10,659 bases of DNA from Funneliformis mosseae. Lineage: Eukaryota; Glomeromycota; Glomeromycetes; Glomerales; Glomeraceae. The notes below the pieces were generated by a model. It was not told where the DNA came from. It saw only the letters and a list, made by a program, of their open reading frames with translations, and did not search any database. The DNA is taken from NCBI GenBank assembly GCA_910592005.1, contig CAJVPP010003820.1:1-10659 (forward strand), written 5' to 3'. A program made the translations under genes and the position numbers. Every line of letters begins with the position of its first letter. Positions within the stretch are counted from its first letter, which is position 1. Below, piece after piece: positions 1-7,905 of the stretch.

Positions 1-60
1 TTTTAAATTGAATCAAATATAATATATTGTTTATTAAATAATTTAAATAATTTGATCAAA

Positions 61-185
61 TTAGGTTAGATTAGGTCGATTAAATTAGGTTAGGTTAAAT
101 GAAAATTTAAATCAGATCAGATTTTTGTTTGACCTGACCTAATCCTCTCAGTTCAGGTAACTTAATTGACCTGATCTGAACTGAC
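61..185. repeat. AGGT/ACCT-rich inverted and tandem short repeats
   Basis: Positions 61-100 contain several imperfect copies of TTAGGTTAG/TTAGGTCGATT. At 131-146 the complementary motif appears (GACCTGACCTAATCCT), and at 169-185 a related form (GACCTGATCTGAACTGAC). The 110-124 segment (ATCAGATCAGAT) pairs with CTGATCTG near 172-179, so the block is a cluster of short motifs facing both ways. It is visibly richer in G and C than the DNA after it. It could be the subterminal repeat zone of the neighbouring hAT relic or an independent low-complexity repeat. It is not a telomere array because the unit is irregular and not TTAGGG. Confidence 0.5.
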
Positions 186-329
186 TTATTCGAAGCTCTA
201 CTTATATTATTATTACACAATCACATATAAAAATAGATCAAAATTTGTTATACTATCACATATTAAATTAATTTAAAAATTACGTATTGATTTTTATTTA
301 TGTATCTTAATTTAAGAGATATAATTATC

Positions 330-1130
330 TTTTTTGGATTATATTTGACATCACATATATTTCCAAAAATATGTTTCTATTACGCAAACTAATTACTGAG
401 TTTGATGATTTTTATTTTACTACGTAAATACATATTTGACTATATTCAAATTTTGTTATTTATTACGTAAAATTTTAGGTAACTTAATCAAAAATTTTTT
501 ATGTTTAATAAGCAATCTCAAATCTAATATATACATATATTGTTCAGAGTCCTATTATTATCACATGGTAAGGCAAGGTATCAGTCAAGTTTCTTAAAAA
601 TTTCAAATGATGTTCTAGTAATATTATTATTTAATCTTTTCTATTTTAATTAATTCACAAATACTCATTACTTTATCATTATTATAATTAATTATAAATT
701 AAGATTGTGATGTATAATACTCAGTTAAACAATTTTTTATAGCATTAATTGTTTTAGTTAATTCTTCTTTAATAGCAAATAAAATAAACTTTGTGTATAG
801 ATCTAATATTGTAGTTATTAAAGAAGAAGAATTTACTATATCCCAGTATTGATTAATTTATTGAAATATTAATAATACTAACTCACTTTGACTAAATCCT
901 TCTTTTCTAATATAATCATCTAAATATTCTTAGTGTTATTGAATTATCAGTTAGGCAAACTGAAACACTTAACTGATTAAGCAACAGCTGAGTTTAGCTT
1001 AAATTCAAGTTCGTTTAGAAGAGTCTTTTATTTAAATTCCTAAATTAAAGATCAAGAAAGAGCATCATGTGTTCTTTTTCAAAATCTTATTATGGTATTC
1101 TTTTACAACTTAAGTTTTTAAGTTAGGAGG
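330..1130 (-). pseudogene. hAT-family transposase, decayed C-terminal half including dimerisation domain
   Basis: The best block is 699-920 on the minus strand: about 74 codons with one internal stop (TAA at 858-860) that include RKEGFSQSELVLL, INQYWDIVNSSS and TTILDLYTKFILFAIKEE. From memory this matches the hAT pattern of a helical segment, then 'YWDIV', then 'ATILDPRTKLSLF'. Here the conserved DP has become DL. Downstream on the same strand, in shifted frames, come LD*YLALPCDN (stop at 581-583 where Arg is expected), then KKFLIKLPKILRNK and SSNSVISLRNRN (about 362-412). These resemble the 'LDRYLALP', 'ILSKLARDYLS' and 'TISxxRNRL' segments of the hATC dimerisation region. Upstream, LLNELEFKLNSAVA (about 980-1025) could be the 'LNxLEWxL' helix. 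hAT transposases cut and paste DNA through an RNase-H-like DDE fold and dimerise through this C-terminus. This copy cannot encode a protein. The boundaries are soft, and terminal repeats and the 8-bp target duplication were not found. Confidence 0.62.
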
Positions 1131-1249
1131 TATGAAGACTTTACTGACTTAATTTCTAAAACTTCTTAAAATAATTTAAACTAATTAAAAATACTATACT
1201 AATATAATAATTAAATAAGAATATCAATAAAGGGGATTAAGTCTTTATT

Positions 1250-1366
1250 CTACTAAAATTTACAACTTCAAAGATTTTATTTATATAAATACGCTTATTA
1301 ACAAATAAAATAAATACTATTAAAGGTATATATTATTAATAAAATTTATAACTTTAAAGATTTATT
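1250..1366. repeat. Diverged direct repeat of about 32 bp, two copies
   Basis: Copy 1 (about 1250-1282) and copy 2 (about 1336-1366) share the pattern TAATAAAATTTA.AACTT.AAAGATTTTATTT with a few substitutions and a one-base length difference. They are spaced about 85 bp apart. The sequence is AT-rich, so some similarity is expected by chance, but the run of matches is longer than in the surroundings. No function is evident. Confidence 0.4.
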
Positions 1367-1396
1367 TGCTTAAAAATTACTTTATTTATAATAAAT

Positions 1397-1461
1397 AAAA
1401 GGTAACTTTTCAAGAATTGCAAGTTTATATTCTTAAACTTCAATCTCAAAAAGTTACTTTT
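1397..1461. repeat. Imperfect inverted repeat (hairpin or small foldback)
   Basis: The left arm 1397-1426 (AAAAGGTAACTTTTC... ending AAGTTT) pairs with the right arm 1435-1461 (AAACTTCAATCTC... ending AAGTTACTTTT). There are a few indels and an 8-base loop. Such a structure could be a small foldback or MITE end, or a chance AT-rich palindrome. Confidence 0.4.
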
Positions 1462-2106
1462 ACATGATAAATTTTAATGATTATTTATAATAAAATTTTT
1501 AAACTAATTCTTATCTTATTATAGAATAATTATATAATAATTTCTTCATTAATGATTAATATTCATATCATATTATAGTAAAGACTACTGAATTACTTGT
1601 AAATAATCCTATAATTAATAACTATATAATTTCATAAAAAATGTTTTAATTATTACTCTACTATTACTACATTTTTTCTTTCCTTAGAGTTTTTTTTTAA
1701 TATACTTATTTTAAGCTTGTATCACGTATCATTATGATTAATGATTTCATTTCTCTTTATTGATTATTTTATCTTAAAGCTTTGTAAAATATCTAAGTTA
1801 ATCATTACTCAACCAATTTTAATGATATTTTATGTTATATTAACTTTTGCAGATTATTTTTGCTATGTTATATGATCTTCTTATTTATGTAGATCTTTTG
1901 TATTACATTAGATTTCAATAAATAAAAATCTAACATCAGAGATTGTGGAATATATAGAAAAGTTAAAGCAATTTATATTTATGAAAAACTTTGATTTTAA
2001 AGATCTGCACTGTTTATTAATAAAAAATCTTTGAAAATTTATAAAAATCCAGAAACTTTACTATTTTTTAATAAAATTTATGTTAGTATTTCAAATGCAA
2101 ATTGCT

Positions 2107-2150
2107 ACTGTTTATTTGATACATGCATTACAATAAACTTTAAAATATCA
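2107..2150 (-). pseudogene. Possible zinc-finger scrap (KVYCNACIK), candidate hAT N-terminus
   Basis: The minus strand at 2121-2141 reads KVYCNAC, followed by IK and then a stop. A C-x2-C knuckle after a short aromatic/basic lead resembles the start of the BED-type zinc finger found at the N-terminus of many hAT transposases. It lies about 1 kb upstream, on the same strand, of the hAT relic at 330-1130, a distance that fits a transposase of 550-650 residues. No matching downstream His or Cys ligands are clear. It could equally be a chance match or a remnant of another element. Confidence 0.25.
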
Positions 2151-2449
2151 TATTCTCTGAAGTTCTTTTTTTTTCTAAAATTACTTTGATAACTTACTTC
2201 TATCTGAATTTTTAATTAATAGTATGTTTATTTATTTTTATTGTTATAACATCAAAATGAGAATTCTTTTTATTTGATTTTTTTTGCATTTTTTATTTTT
2301 TTTAAATGTATCAAATACATTAATTTTTCTTTGAAGAAATCTGCTTTTAAAATATATATTTATTTAATAAAAACTGATTTTTTATTAAATCTTGACATGA
2401 TATGTACTATTTAGTTAATAAAATTGACTGGAATTTATCTTATACTCTT

Positions 2450-4523
2450 TAATATAATACAATTATGAATAATTATATAATAGTTATACTAATGAAAAAA
2501 AATTAGTTCATATAGCTCTTTGGATAATCTACAAAAGAATTTAAATAATAACAATATCTTAAAGATTTAGTATATTAAAATATAACTGATTGAAAAAAAC
2601 AAATTGAATTATTTTACTATAAAATTTTACCTACTTTTTATATTATGCTTTCTTATTTAATCTATATTATTTATAATCTTCTGCAAAGGTTACTATAATA
2701 TTACTGAACTATTTTTTATCTTGGAATTCCCTATGGTTCTTAAAATTTCATTATTTTTTAAAGGACTGAATCATAAACTTTAATGCAGAAATCTTCACTT
2801 TTAGAATCAATTAAAATTATATTCAAAAATGTTTAAAGTGCTAAAATTATTTGTAACAATTTTTCAATAAAATTTTGATGAAGTAAATTTTCAAATTTTT
2901 TTAGAAATTTTATTTTAATCAATAGTATCTAAAAGTTGTTCTTATAATGAATAATTTTTCTAGTAGATAGAGTCAATTTTTTTCATTTTATTTGTGAAAA
3001 TCATATTAAAATATTAGTTTATTTTATCACTATAATTTTAAACTATAATTTAACTTGATATTTATTAATTAACTAATAGTATTTACTAGTTACTGCATAA
3101 TTTCTTTTTAGTTTAATGAATAATAAGGATTTTTTATATAATATTTATGAAGAGTTTTATACATTTCCATTGATAAACTATTTAATATTCTATATTTACA
3201 AATTGCAGAAATTAAATAAGAATAAAAATAAGCAATTTTCAAACATAAAAAGAAGAGTTTAGATCTTATCTACATAGTATTATCAGTTATATAGTTTAGA
3301 AAATTATAGTTTGATATAAATAATAAAGAAAATATCTTTATAAAGTTAGTATACTAACTAATAATTGCTTTCTGTTTTGATTTAAAACTTATTAACTAAT
3401 TACAATTATCTCAATAACATTTAGTTCATCTTAGTATATGATTTCTTTCTACTAATCATATACATCTTGCTGAACTTTGCATAAAAATCATAAAGTTTAA
3501 TACATGTTATTTGATTTATATTATCAAAATTTCATTTAATATAAAAATTATAATTTTATTAGTTTACGATAGTAACTATTTTTATTTGATCTATCTTATT
3601 TATGAGTTTTTAAATTAGAAAAATATGAATTTTATGAAGATAATCATTGAAAACTTTTTGTAATTCTATTTCTTTAGCTTTCTTCAAAATTTCTTATATG
3701 AATTTCAATTAATATTTAAAGAAACTAAGATTAATATAATATATATGATCAGAAATGTAAGCTTTGTAAATATTTAAATTTTTGTAAAAAAAATTAATTA
3801 TAATTTGTGATTATTTTTAATAATTTAAATAGTAATAGTCAATACGAAAATTTTCAGAATGAGTTTTTGGTAGAATATATAGAATAATCTTTTTTTTAGC
3901 TAGCATCAATTACGTACTACATATTTTATGTATCTTAAGAAAAGCTAATTCTTAATTCATTTTATTTAGATCATCTTATAAAATCATATAAGTATAATAT
4001 AGCATTTTACAACATGTTAACTATATATAATAATTACTTTATCAATCTCAAGCATATCTGTAAGAAAAAATATAATTTACATAGCAAATATCATTATTTG
4101 TCTCTTAATTTTAAAATGTAACATATCAGATTTTTTAATAATATCAAAACATAATATAAAGTATTTATAATAAATTTTATGCTAAAAATTTTGAAAAAAT
4201 TTGGATGTTTTAATTCCTGAATCTTAAATATTAATAAAAACCCTAAAAGAACTTTTGACTCTAAAGTATTTTGAAGCTGATTTGAAAGGTTCTCAAGTGT
4301 TAAAAATATCAGATGCTTTAACATCTTTCTAAACCTATTAAAAGTTATTGTATTTGAATATAAGATAATAGATAATAGATAATTTAAGAGAGAAGGGTTA
4401 TTTTCATTTCTAACTACAAGTTACCTTTATAAAGTTTACCAAATATTCTTATTTATTGTTTACATTTTTTTTCAAAATATCTTTATTAATAAAACTATTA
4501 GCTACTTCTGATTATTATACTAG
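2450..4523 (-). pseudogene. Plavaka-like (KDZ/CMC-related) transposase, catalytic and C-terminal part, decayed
   Basis: Read on the minus strand, segments in changing frames follow the order I remember for fungal Plavaka-type transposases. First come SEVANSFINKDILKK (about 4470-4511) and GKLYKGNL*LEMK (about 4405-4443). The catalytic block 4420-4094 follows. Next is IFAM*IIFFLTDMLEIDK (about 4030-4090, 'FAVRISFFLADMLE'), then STKNSF*KFS near 3855 and IYKAYISDHIYYINLSFFKY near 3720-3780 (the 'VDRMHHMDLGLFKY' motif). An open stretch at 3531-3424 contains CIKLYDFYAKFSKMYMISRK. Another at 3238-3111 contains SMEMYKTLHKYYIKNPY ('TETYESLHKNYVKKPYR'). A weak tail near 2690 resembles 'WFSNVAITPAED'. 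Stops at 4414-4416 and 3854-3856 fall where Trp is expected. With the N-terminal part at 7106-7905 the original protein would be roughly 950 residues, a normal size for the family. The family name comes from memory of motifs. A related KDZ-type transposase is the main alternative. Confidence 0.72.
4094..4420 (-). other. Longest surviving open block of the Plavaka-like relic, with mutated first catalytic motif
   Basis: This is a minus-strand frame of 108 codons without a stop. It begins near LVVRNENNPSLLNYLLS, passes through LSIILYSNTITFN and KHLIFLTLENLSN, and continues with ESKVLLGFLLIFKIQE before a stop at 4094-4096. The first part lines up with the family pattern 'LLSIILYSDATTFDGLGKTSGHPVFLTLGNL'. 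The presumed catalytic Asp of the YSD motif is Asn here, and several Gly codons have become Arg or Glu, all explicable by G-to-A changes. The first ATG, at 4324, lies inside the conserved region and is not a true start. Apparent openness here is survival of an old frame and does not indicate a functional small gene. Confidence 0.7.
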
Positions 4524-4525
4524 TA

Positions 4526-4545
4526 CAATCACCTCTATATAGTCA
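4526..4545 (+). repeat. Left terminal inverted repeat of the Tigger-like element
   Basis: CAATCACCTCTATATAGTCA directly follows TA at 4524-4525. It matches the inverted right end at the first CA, the core ACCTCT and the following TATA, with a two-base gap and scattered substitutions. The core recurs just inside the element (see subterminal motifs). Confidence 0.75.
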
Positions 4546-4547
4546 TA

Positions 4548-4561
4548 CTCTATATAATCAC
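4548..4561 (+). repeat. Subterminal motif CTCTATATAATCAC, left end
   Basis: This 14-mer lies just inside the left terminal repeat, which itself carries the variant CTCTATATAGTCA at 4533-4545. The identical 14-mer, extended to 17 bases, appears twice near the right end (6972-6988 and 7044-7060). Multiple subterminal copies in a pogo-like element suggest transposase (CENP-B-type helix-turn-helix) binding sites, which is inference. Confidence 0.55.
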
Positions 4562-4914
4562 ACCTTTATATAAGAATATAATTTTGCAAAATAAACTTTA
4601 ACTTAGTTAATTTCTTTTTTTATAATCACAAATCAGTTATAATTACTATCACTATATGATTTGTAATGAACATATTATTTTTATTAGTAATTTGATCTCT
4701 TTATAATCAAGAATTTCCAATTGACTGCAGATTAATAAAATCTGATTTGTTACAAAATTAATCTTATTAATTGATTATTATTTGCTTTTTCAATTTCAAA
4801 TTTAATTTATCAACACTTGAACAAATACTATTATCTTTAAATCATCACAAAAAAATTTTATACAAAATCTTTCTTTTTCCAAATAAAATATTTTCTTTTA
4901 GTATTTTCTTTATT

Positions 4915-6868
4915 ATGCCACCTGACCAATAGTCTAAATAGCGCTATTTAGCTATTAATAATAACTTTTAATGTCAAATATGTGAATAGTCAAAAGTTAA
5001 TAAAAACAAAAATATCATGAAATTGCTCAATATTTTAACAAAAAAACCCTAATGTGAAGATTGACTAGAGTACTGTGTCTAAAATTTTAAAAAAAAAGAT
5101 AAGTAAAAGGCTATAGTAGTGCTGAAGTTTCAAATAAAATATTTAGTTAAGTAGTTTTTTTAATAATGCTTTAAAACTTCATTACCTCTTATGAATTTTT
5201 CAAAAATCTAGGTATAGAGAGGTTAAATTTCTATTATTAGATTATACTATAAATTTATAGATAGAAAATGTAATAACAGAAGTGTTACTTTAACTAATTT
5301 ATTAATTAAAGAAAAAGCCAAGATTTTACTCAAGAATTTAATATTCAGAAAAGTAAATTAGTATTTTCTAATAGGTGGCTTGAGAAATTTAAAAAAAAAG
5401 AACAATATTCAAAGATATTATACATATGAAGAAGCAGAAATTGTTCCATTTGAATCTCTTGTAGAGGAACAAATGAAATTGCATAGATTTTTAGGCCAGT
5501 TTACCTTAATCAAATTTATAATATTGATGAAATGGATCTTTTTTATCAAATGCCTCCAAATCAAACACTTTTAACAAAACCTATTCTTGACTAAAAGAAA
5601 GATAAATCTAGAATAACAGTCTTTCTTAGTGCTAATGTGACAGAAATTAATAATTTATACTATATATAATCAGTAATTCAAAACATTTAAGAGCTTTTGG
5701 CTAATTAATTTAAAATGACTTTCCATTCATTACCATGTAAATCCTAAAGCGTGGATGAATTTGTTAATTTTTAAAGAAATACTTTAGTATATAAACAGTT
5801 ATTTTAGAGTACAAAATAAAAAAATCTTGCTTTTGATTGACAATATGTCATCTCACATTGATCCTTAATAAGGTAATAGTATTATTATAATTAATTCTAA
5901 TTATAAAGATCTTGTATCAAAATATATTTTTTTAATTACATAAGCTAATCTCAATTCCAATTCTAATAATAATAGTAATAGTACTAATACTAACTCTAGA
6001 TCTCAGTGTAAAATAAATTGATCAAATTCAACATGCGGTAGGTTAATTTTAGGATTTTTAATTGGTAATACTTTAATTAAGGTGTTTAATCATTATTTTC
6101 TAGAAAATTTTACTAACTCTAATTTCATTTAAAATATAGGTTACTATAATAATAATAATACTAGTAAAGACATTATTCAGTTTAATATAATTCATATTTT
6201 TACCTTCTAATACTATGAGTCATCTTTAATCACTTGATGTGAGAATTATCAAGAGTTTTAAAGCTCATTATAAATGAAACTATTGCTGACACATTTTAAA
6301 ACTTTTTGAAGAAGGAAGAGATATAAATAAAAAAAGGTAAATATCAAAGAAGCTGTTAATTATTTAGCAGTAATACAATCTTTAATTGTTAGGTCAAGAC
6401 TGGGATATTGTTTTCTACAACTGATAATGATATAGCTAACACAATACAAATTTAGCAAGTTACTTTAGATCATGAAGTAGCAGATACTAATCAAATTATT
6501 GAAGATTTAGGTGTAGCATTAGACAATCCTCTTGCTGTTTTCTTAGCAGATGCTTTAAATGATTTTTGTGACTTGAAGAAAGAAATACCAATTGAGAATA
6601 TTTTAAATAAAAATGATATCATTAAGTTATTTCAAGAAGAAATGAATAGAGGTAATAATAATGCAGATGATTCTGAAGATGAGCCAGTGTTGATTTTTTT
6701 AGATGATGCAACAAAGTTTTTATAAACTTGAATAACTTTCTTTGAATAGCAAGAAATGGATAAATTTAAAAATAAAAATATACGCATTTTTAAAAATATC
6801 TTAAAACAGTTTATAAACTTAAAATGCAAACTAAAAAGCAAGTTCAAATAAACAATTTTTTTAGTTAA
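4915..6868 (+). pseudogene. Tigger/pogo-like transposase with CENP-B DNA-binding and DDE domains, multiply frameshifted
   Basis: The ancestral start is probably ATG 4915, preceded by a pyrimidine-rich leader, giving MPPDQ*SK*RYLAI. The N-terminal CENP-B/pogo helix-turn-helix region is recognisable as HEIAQYFN near 5020 and STVSKILKKKDK near 5070-5105. SNRWLEKFKKK near 5390 ends the second DNA-binding subdomain and shifts frame in a run of nine A. Then come NNIQRYYTYEEAEIVPFESL, IYNIDEMDLFYQMPPNQTL (first catalytic Asp 5526-5528), KDKSRITVFLSAN, NPKAWMN, KILLLIDNMSSHID (second Asp 5839-5841) and SLDVRIIKSFKAHYK (third Asp 6236-6238). The acidic C-terminus is open at 6456-6722 (LDNPLAVFLADALNDF, NADDSEDEPVLIF). 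A last scrap (QVQINNFFS) ends at TAA 6866-6868. The three Asp codons are now in three different frames. The protein would have bound its own ends and inserted at TA. It is dead here. Confidence 0.83.
5942..5996 (+). repeat. Asn/Ser/Thr-coding simple repeat inside the transposase relic
   Basis: An (AAT/AGT/ACT)n-like tract encodes an Asn/Ser/Thr-rich run between the second and third catalytic Asp. A smaller AAT run follows near 6148-6162. Low-complexity linkers at this position occur in some fungal Tigger-like proteins as far as I recall, so this may be ancestral linker expanded by slippage after silencing. Confidence 0.6.
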
Positions 6869-6971
6869 AATTTTATTGTCTTAATTATGCTGTTCTAATA
6901 CAATAAATAATAATGAACTTTATAATAACCATTATTAATTATTATTAAATTTTTAAATACAAACTTAAATT

Positions 6972-7060
6972 CTCTATATAATCACTACGTATTATTTTAA
7001 TTATAATAGTGATTGTATAGTGATTTTATAATTACAATCACACCTCTATATAATCACTAC
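6972..7060 (+). repeat. Right-end subterminal repeats, two exact 17-mers plus a hairpin
   Basis: CTCTATATAATCACTAC occurs exactly at 6972-6988 and 7044-7060, in the same orientation as the left-end copy at 4548-4561. Between them, GTGATTGTA (7009-7017) and TACAATCAC (7033-7041) form a 9-bp perfect inverted repeat related to the same motif. The arrangement looks like repeated binding sites, or partial tandem duplication, of the element's terminal region. Confidence 0.6.
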
Positions 7061-7081
7061 TTAAAAATGCAACGTACTTGG

Positions 7082-7103
7082 TAATTATAAAGAGGTCTAA
7101 CTG
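7082..7103 (-). repeat. Right terminal inverted repeat of the Tigger-like element
   Basis: On the minus strand this starts with CAGTTAGACCTCTTTATAAT and abuts TA at 7104-7105. It matches the left end through CA, ACCTCT and TATA. The outer bases CAG resemble the usual start of pogo/Tigger termini, so this end may be the less mutated one. Confidence 0.75.
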
Positions 7104-7105
7104 TA

Positions 7106-7905
7106 TTTAACTATAAATAATAATAAAGTTTATTATTAATATTAAGTTAGTTATAATAACTTTTTCTTTGAAGTCTAACGAAATTGAATTTATTAATTAA
7201 AATAATCTTATCATTTTTAATTAACTTTAGTAATAGAAAGTCTTTTAAATTACTATCGCTTATTAAAAAATTTAATTATTTTATCTTCAATTTTATTGGA
7301 AATATTACCATTTACTATTAATTTCATGAAATTATAATATGCATCATTGAACCATTTTGTGATATATTTAGATTTATTTTTTCTTTTGATAATTTCTAAA
7401 ATATTATCTAAACTTATCTTATGAAAATCTTAAGGATTGAAGTTAATTTTTGTTGATAGTCATAATTCTATTTTTAACTTCTTGATATTATCTTCTAATT
7501 TATCATTTTCTTTAATATTTTCTTTAATTTTTATACCTTGTATTCAGCTTCGTAAATTATATCTTAATTCACTTTCATTTGCATTTTTATCTTCAGGTAT
7601 TACATCTTCTATCATATAATTATTGTCATTATTATCAACAGGTATTTTTTTTAAAACAGGTAAAATAAATAATAAAAATGTAGATATTTATAACTGTGAT
7701 TACATTTGTGTATTACAATCTATGTATTCTATAAGCTTTTATTATATTCTGATTTTATTATATATTTTTATCTTTATGTTGACCTTTGCAGTCATATATA
7801 AGATCTCTAAGAAAGTGAAGTTCTTTCATAATATTTAAAATTCCTATATTATCTTAATCCACTAGCTGTTAAAAATTCTTTGCTACAAATTTCACAATAA
7901 ATACT
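7106..7905 (-). pseudogene. Plavaka-like transposase, N-terminal part with degenerate C2H2 finger
   Basis: The minus strand begins with a C2H2-type finger, IYCEICSKEFLTASGLR (Cys codons 7894-7896 and 7885-7887). The two zinc-ligand His positions, at correct C-x2-C-x12-H-x4-H spacing, are both TAT (Tyr; 7846-7848 and 7831-7833) and an adjacent codon is a stop. A poorly conserved region follows. From about 7660 to 7250 one frame carries an acidic/charged linker (MIEDVIPEDKNANESELRYN), then KISLDNILEIIKRKNKS, YITKWFNDAYYNFMKLMV and NISNKIEDKIIKFFNKR, interrupted by only three stops. In another frame SISLDFKEKVII lies near 7160-7190. As remembered, these match the pre-catalytic region of fungal Plavaka-type proteins ('FPNEAYADLM...NKxGNAIIxFFNKH'). 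The homology runs to the edge of the Tigger-like element and resumes on its other side at about 4511. No start codon survives near the finger. Confidence 0.68.

Larger units (their letters stand above)
1140..2105. other. AT-rich stretch without recognisable gene, between hAT and Plavaka-like relics
   Basis: Stop codons are dense in all six frames and I recognise no protein motif. If the scrap at 2121-2141 is the N-terminus of the hAT relic at 330-1130, this stretch would correspond to its decayed middle, but I could not find the expected catalytic motifs. The stretch holds a short direct repeat (1250-1366) and an imperfect hairpin (1397-1461), listed separately. Confidence 0.4.
4526..7103 (+). 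mobile_element. Tigger/pogo-type Tc1-mariner DNA transposon, non-autonomous by decay
   Basis: The element is 2578 bp. Its left end starts CAATCACCTCTATATAGTCA and its right end, read on the minus strand, starts CAGTTAGACCTCTTTATAAT. The two ends align with a two-base gap. Both outer ends abut TA dinucleotides (4524-4525 and 7104-7105), the target site used and duplicated by Tc1/mariner/pogo transposons. Inside is a plus-strand transposase pseudogene with recognisable pogo/Tigger motifs. The size is normal for an autonomous Tigger-like element, so this is a decayed full-length copy and not a deletion derivative. It interrupts the Plavaka-like transposase lying on the minus strand. Terminal divergence and multiple frameshifts make it old and immobile. 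Confidence 0.82.

Noticed and set aside
61..100. Telomere-like TTAGGT repeats
   Set aside because: The unit is irregular, short, not TTAGGG, and followed by complementary motifs on the same strand within 50 bp, which telomere arrays do not show.
4094..4324. A 76-codon minus-strand frame starting at ATG 4324 as a separate small gene, possibly a hydrophobic membrane protein
   Set aside because: The frame continues upstream to 4420, and its residues align in order with the catalytic region of the Plavaka-like relic. The hydrophobicity comes from AT-driven Ile/Leu/Phe substitutions.
5380..5574. A 64-codon plus-strand frame starting at TTG as an independent gene
   Set aside because: It is the middle piece of the Tigger-like transposase between a frameshift in the A run at 5391-5399 and another near 5502-5510. 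TTG is not a real start.
6632..6847. Minus-strand frame of about 71 codons
   Set aside because: It lies antisense to the well-conserved acidic C-terminus of the Tigger-like transposase (plus strand 6456-6722) and is a shadow.
7437..7838. Two plus-strand frames of 60-71 codons rich in Phe, Ile and Leu, resembling membrane segments
   Set aside because: They are the antisense of the N-terminal Plavaka-like remnant (charged Lys/Glu/Asn codons read backwards as Phe/Leu/Ile), and the minus strand carries recognisable motifs.
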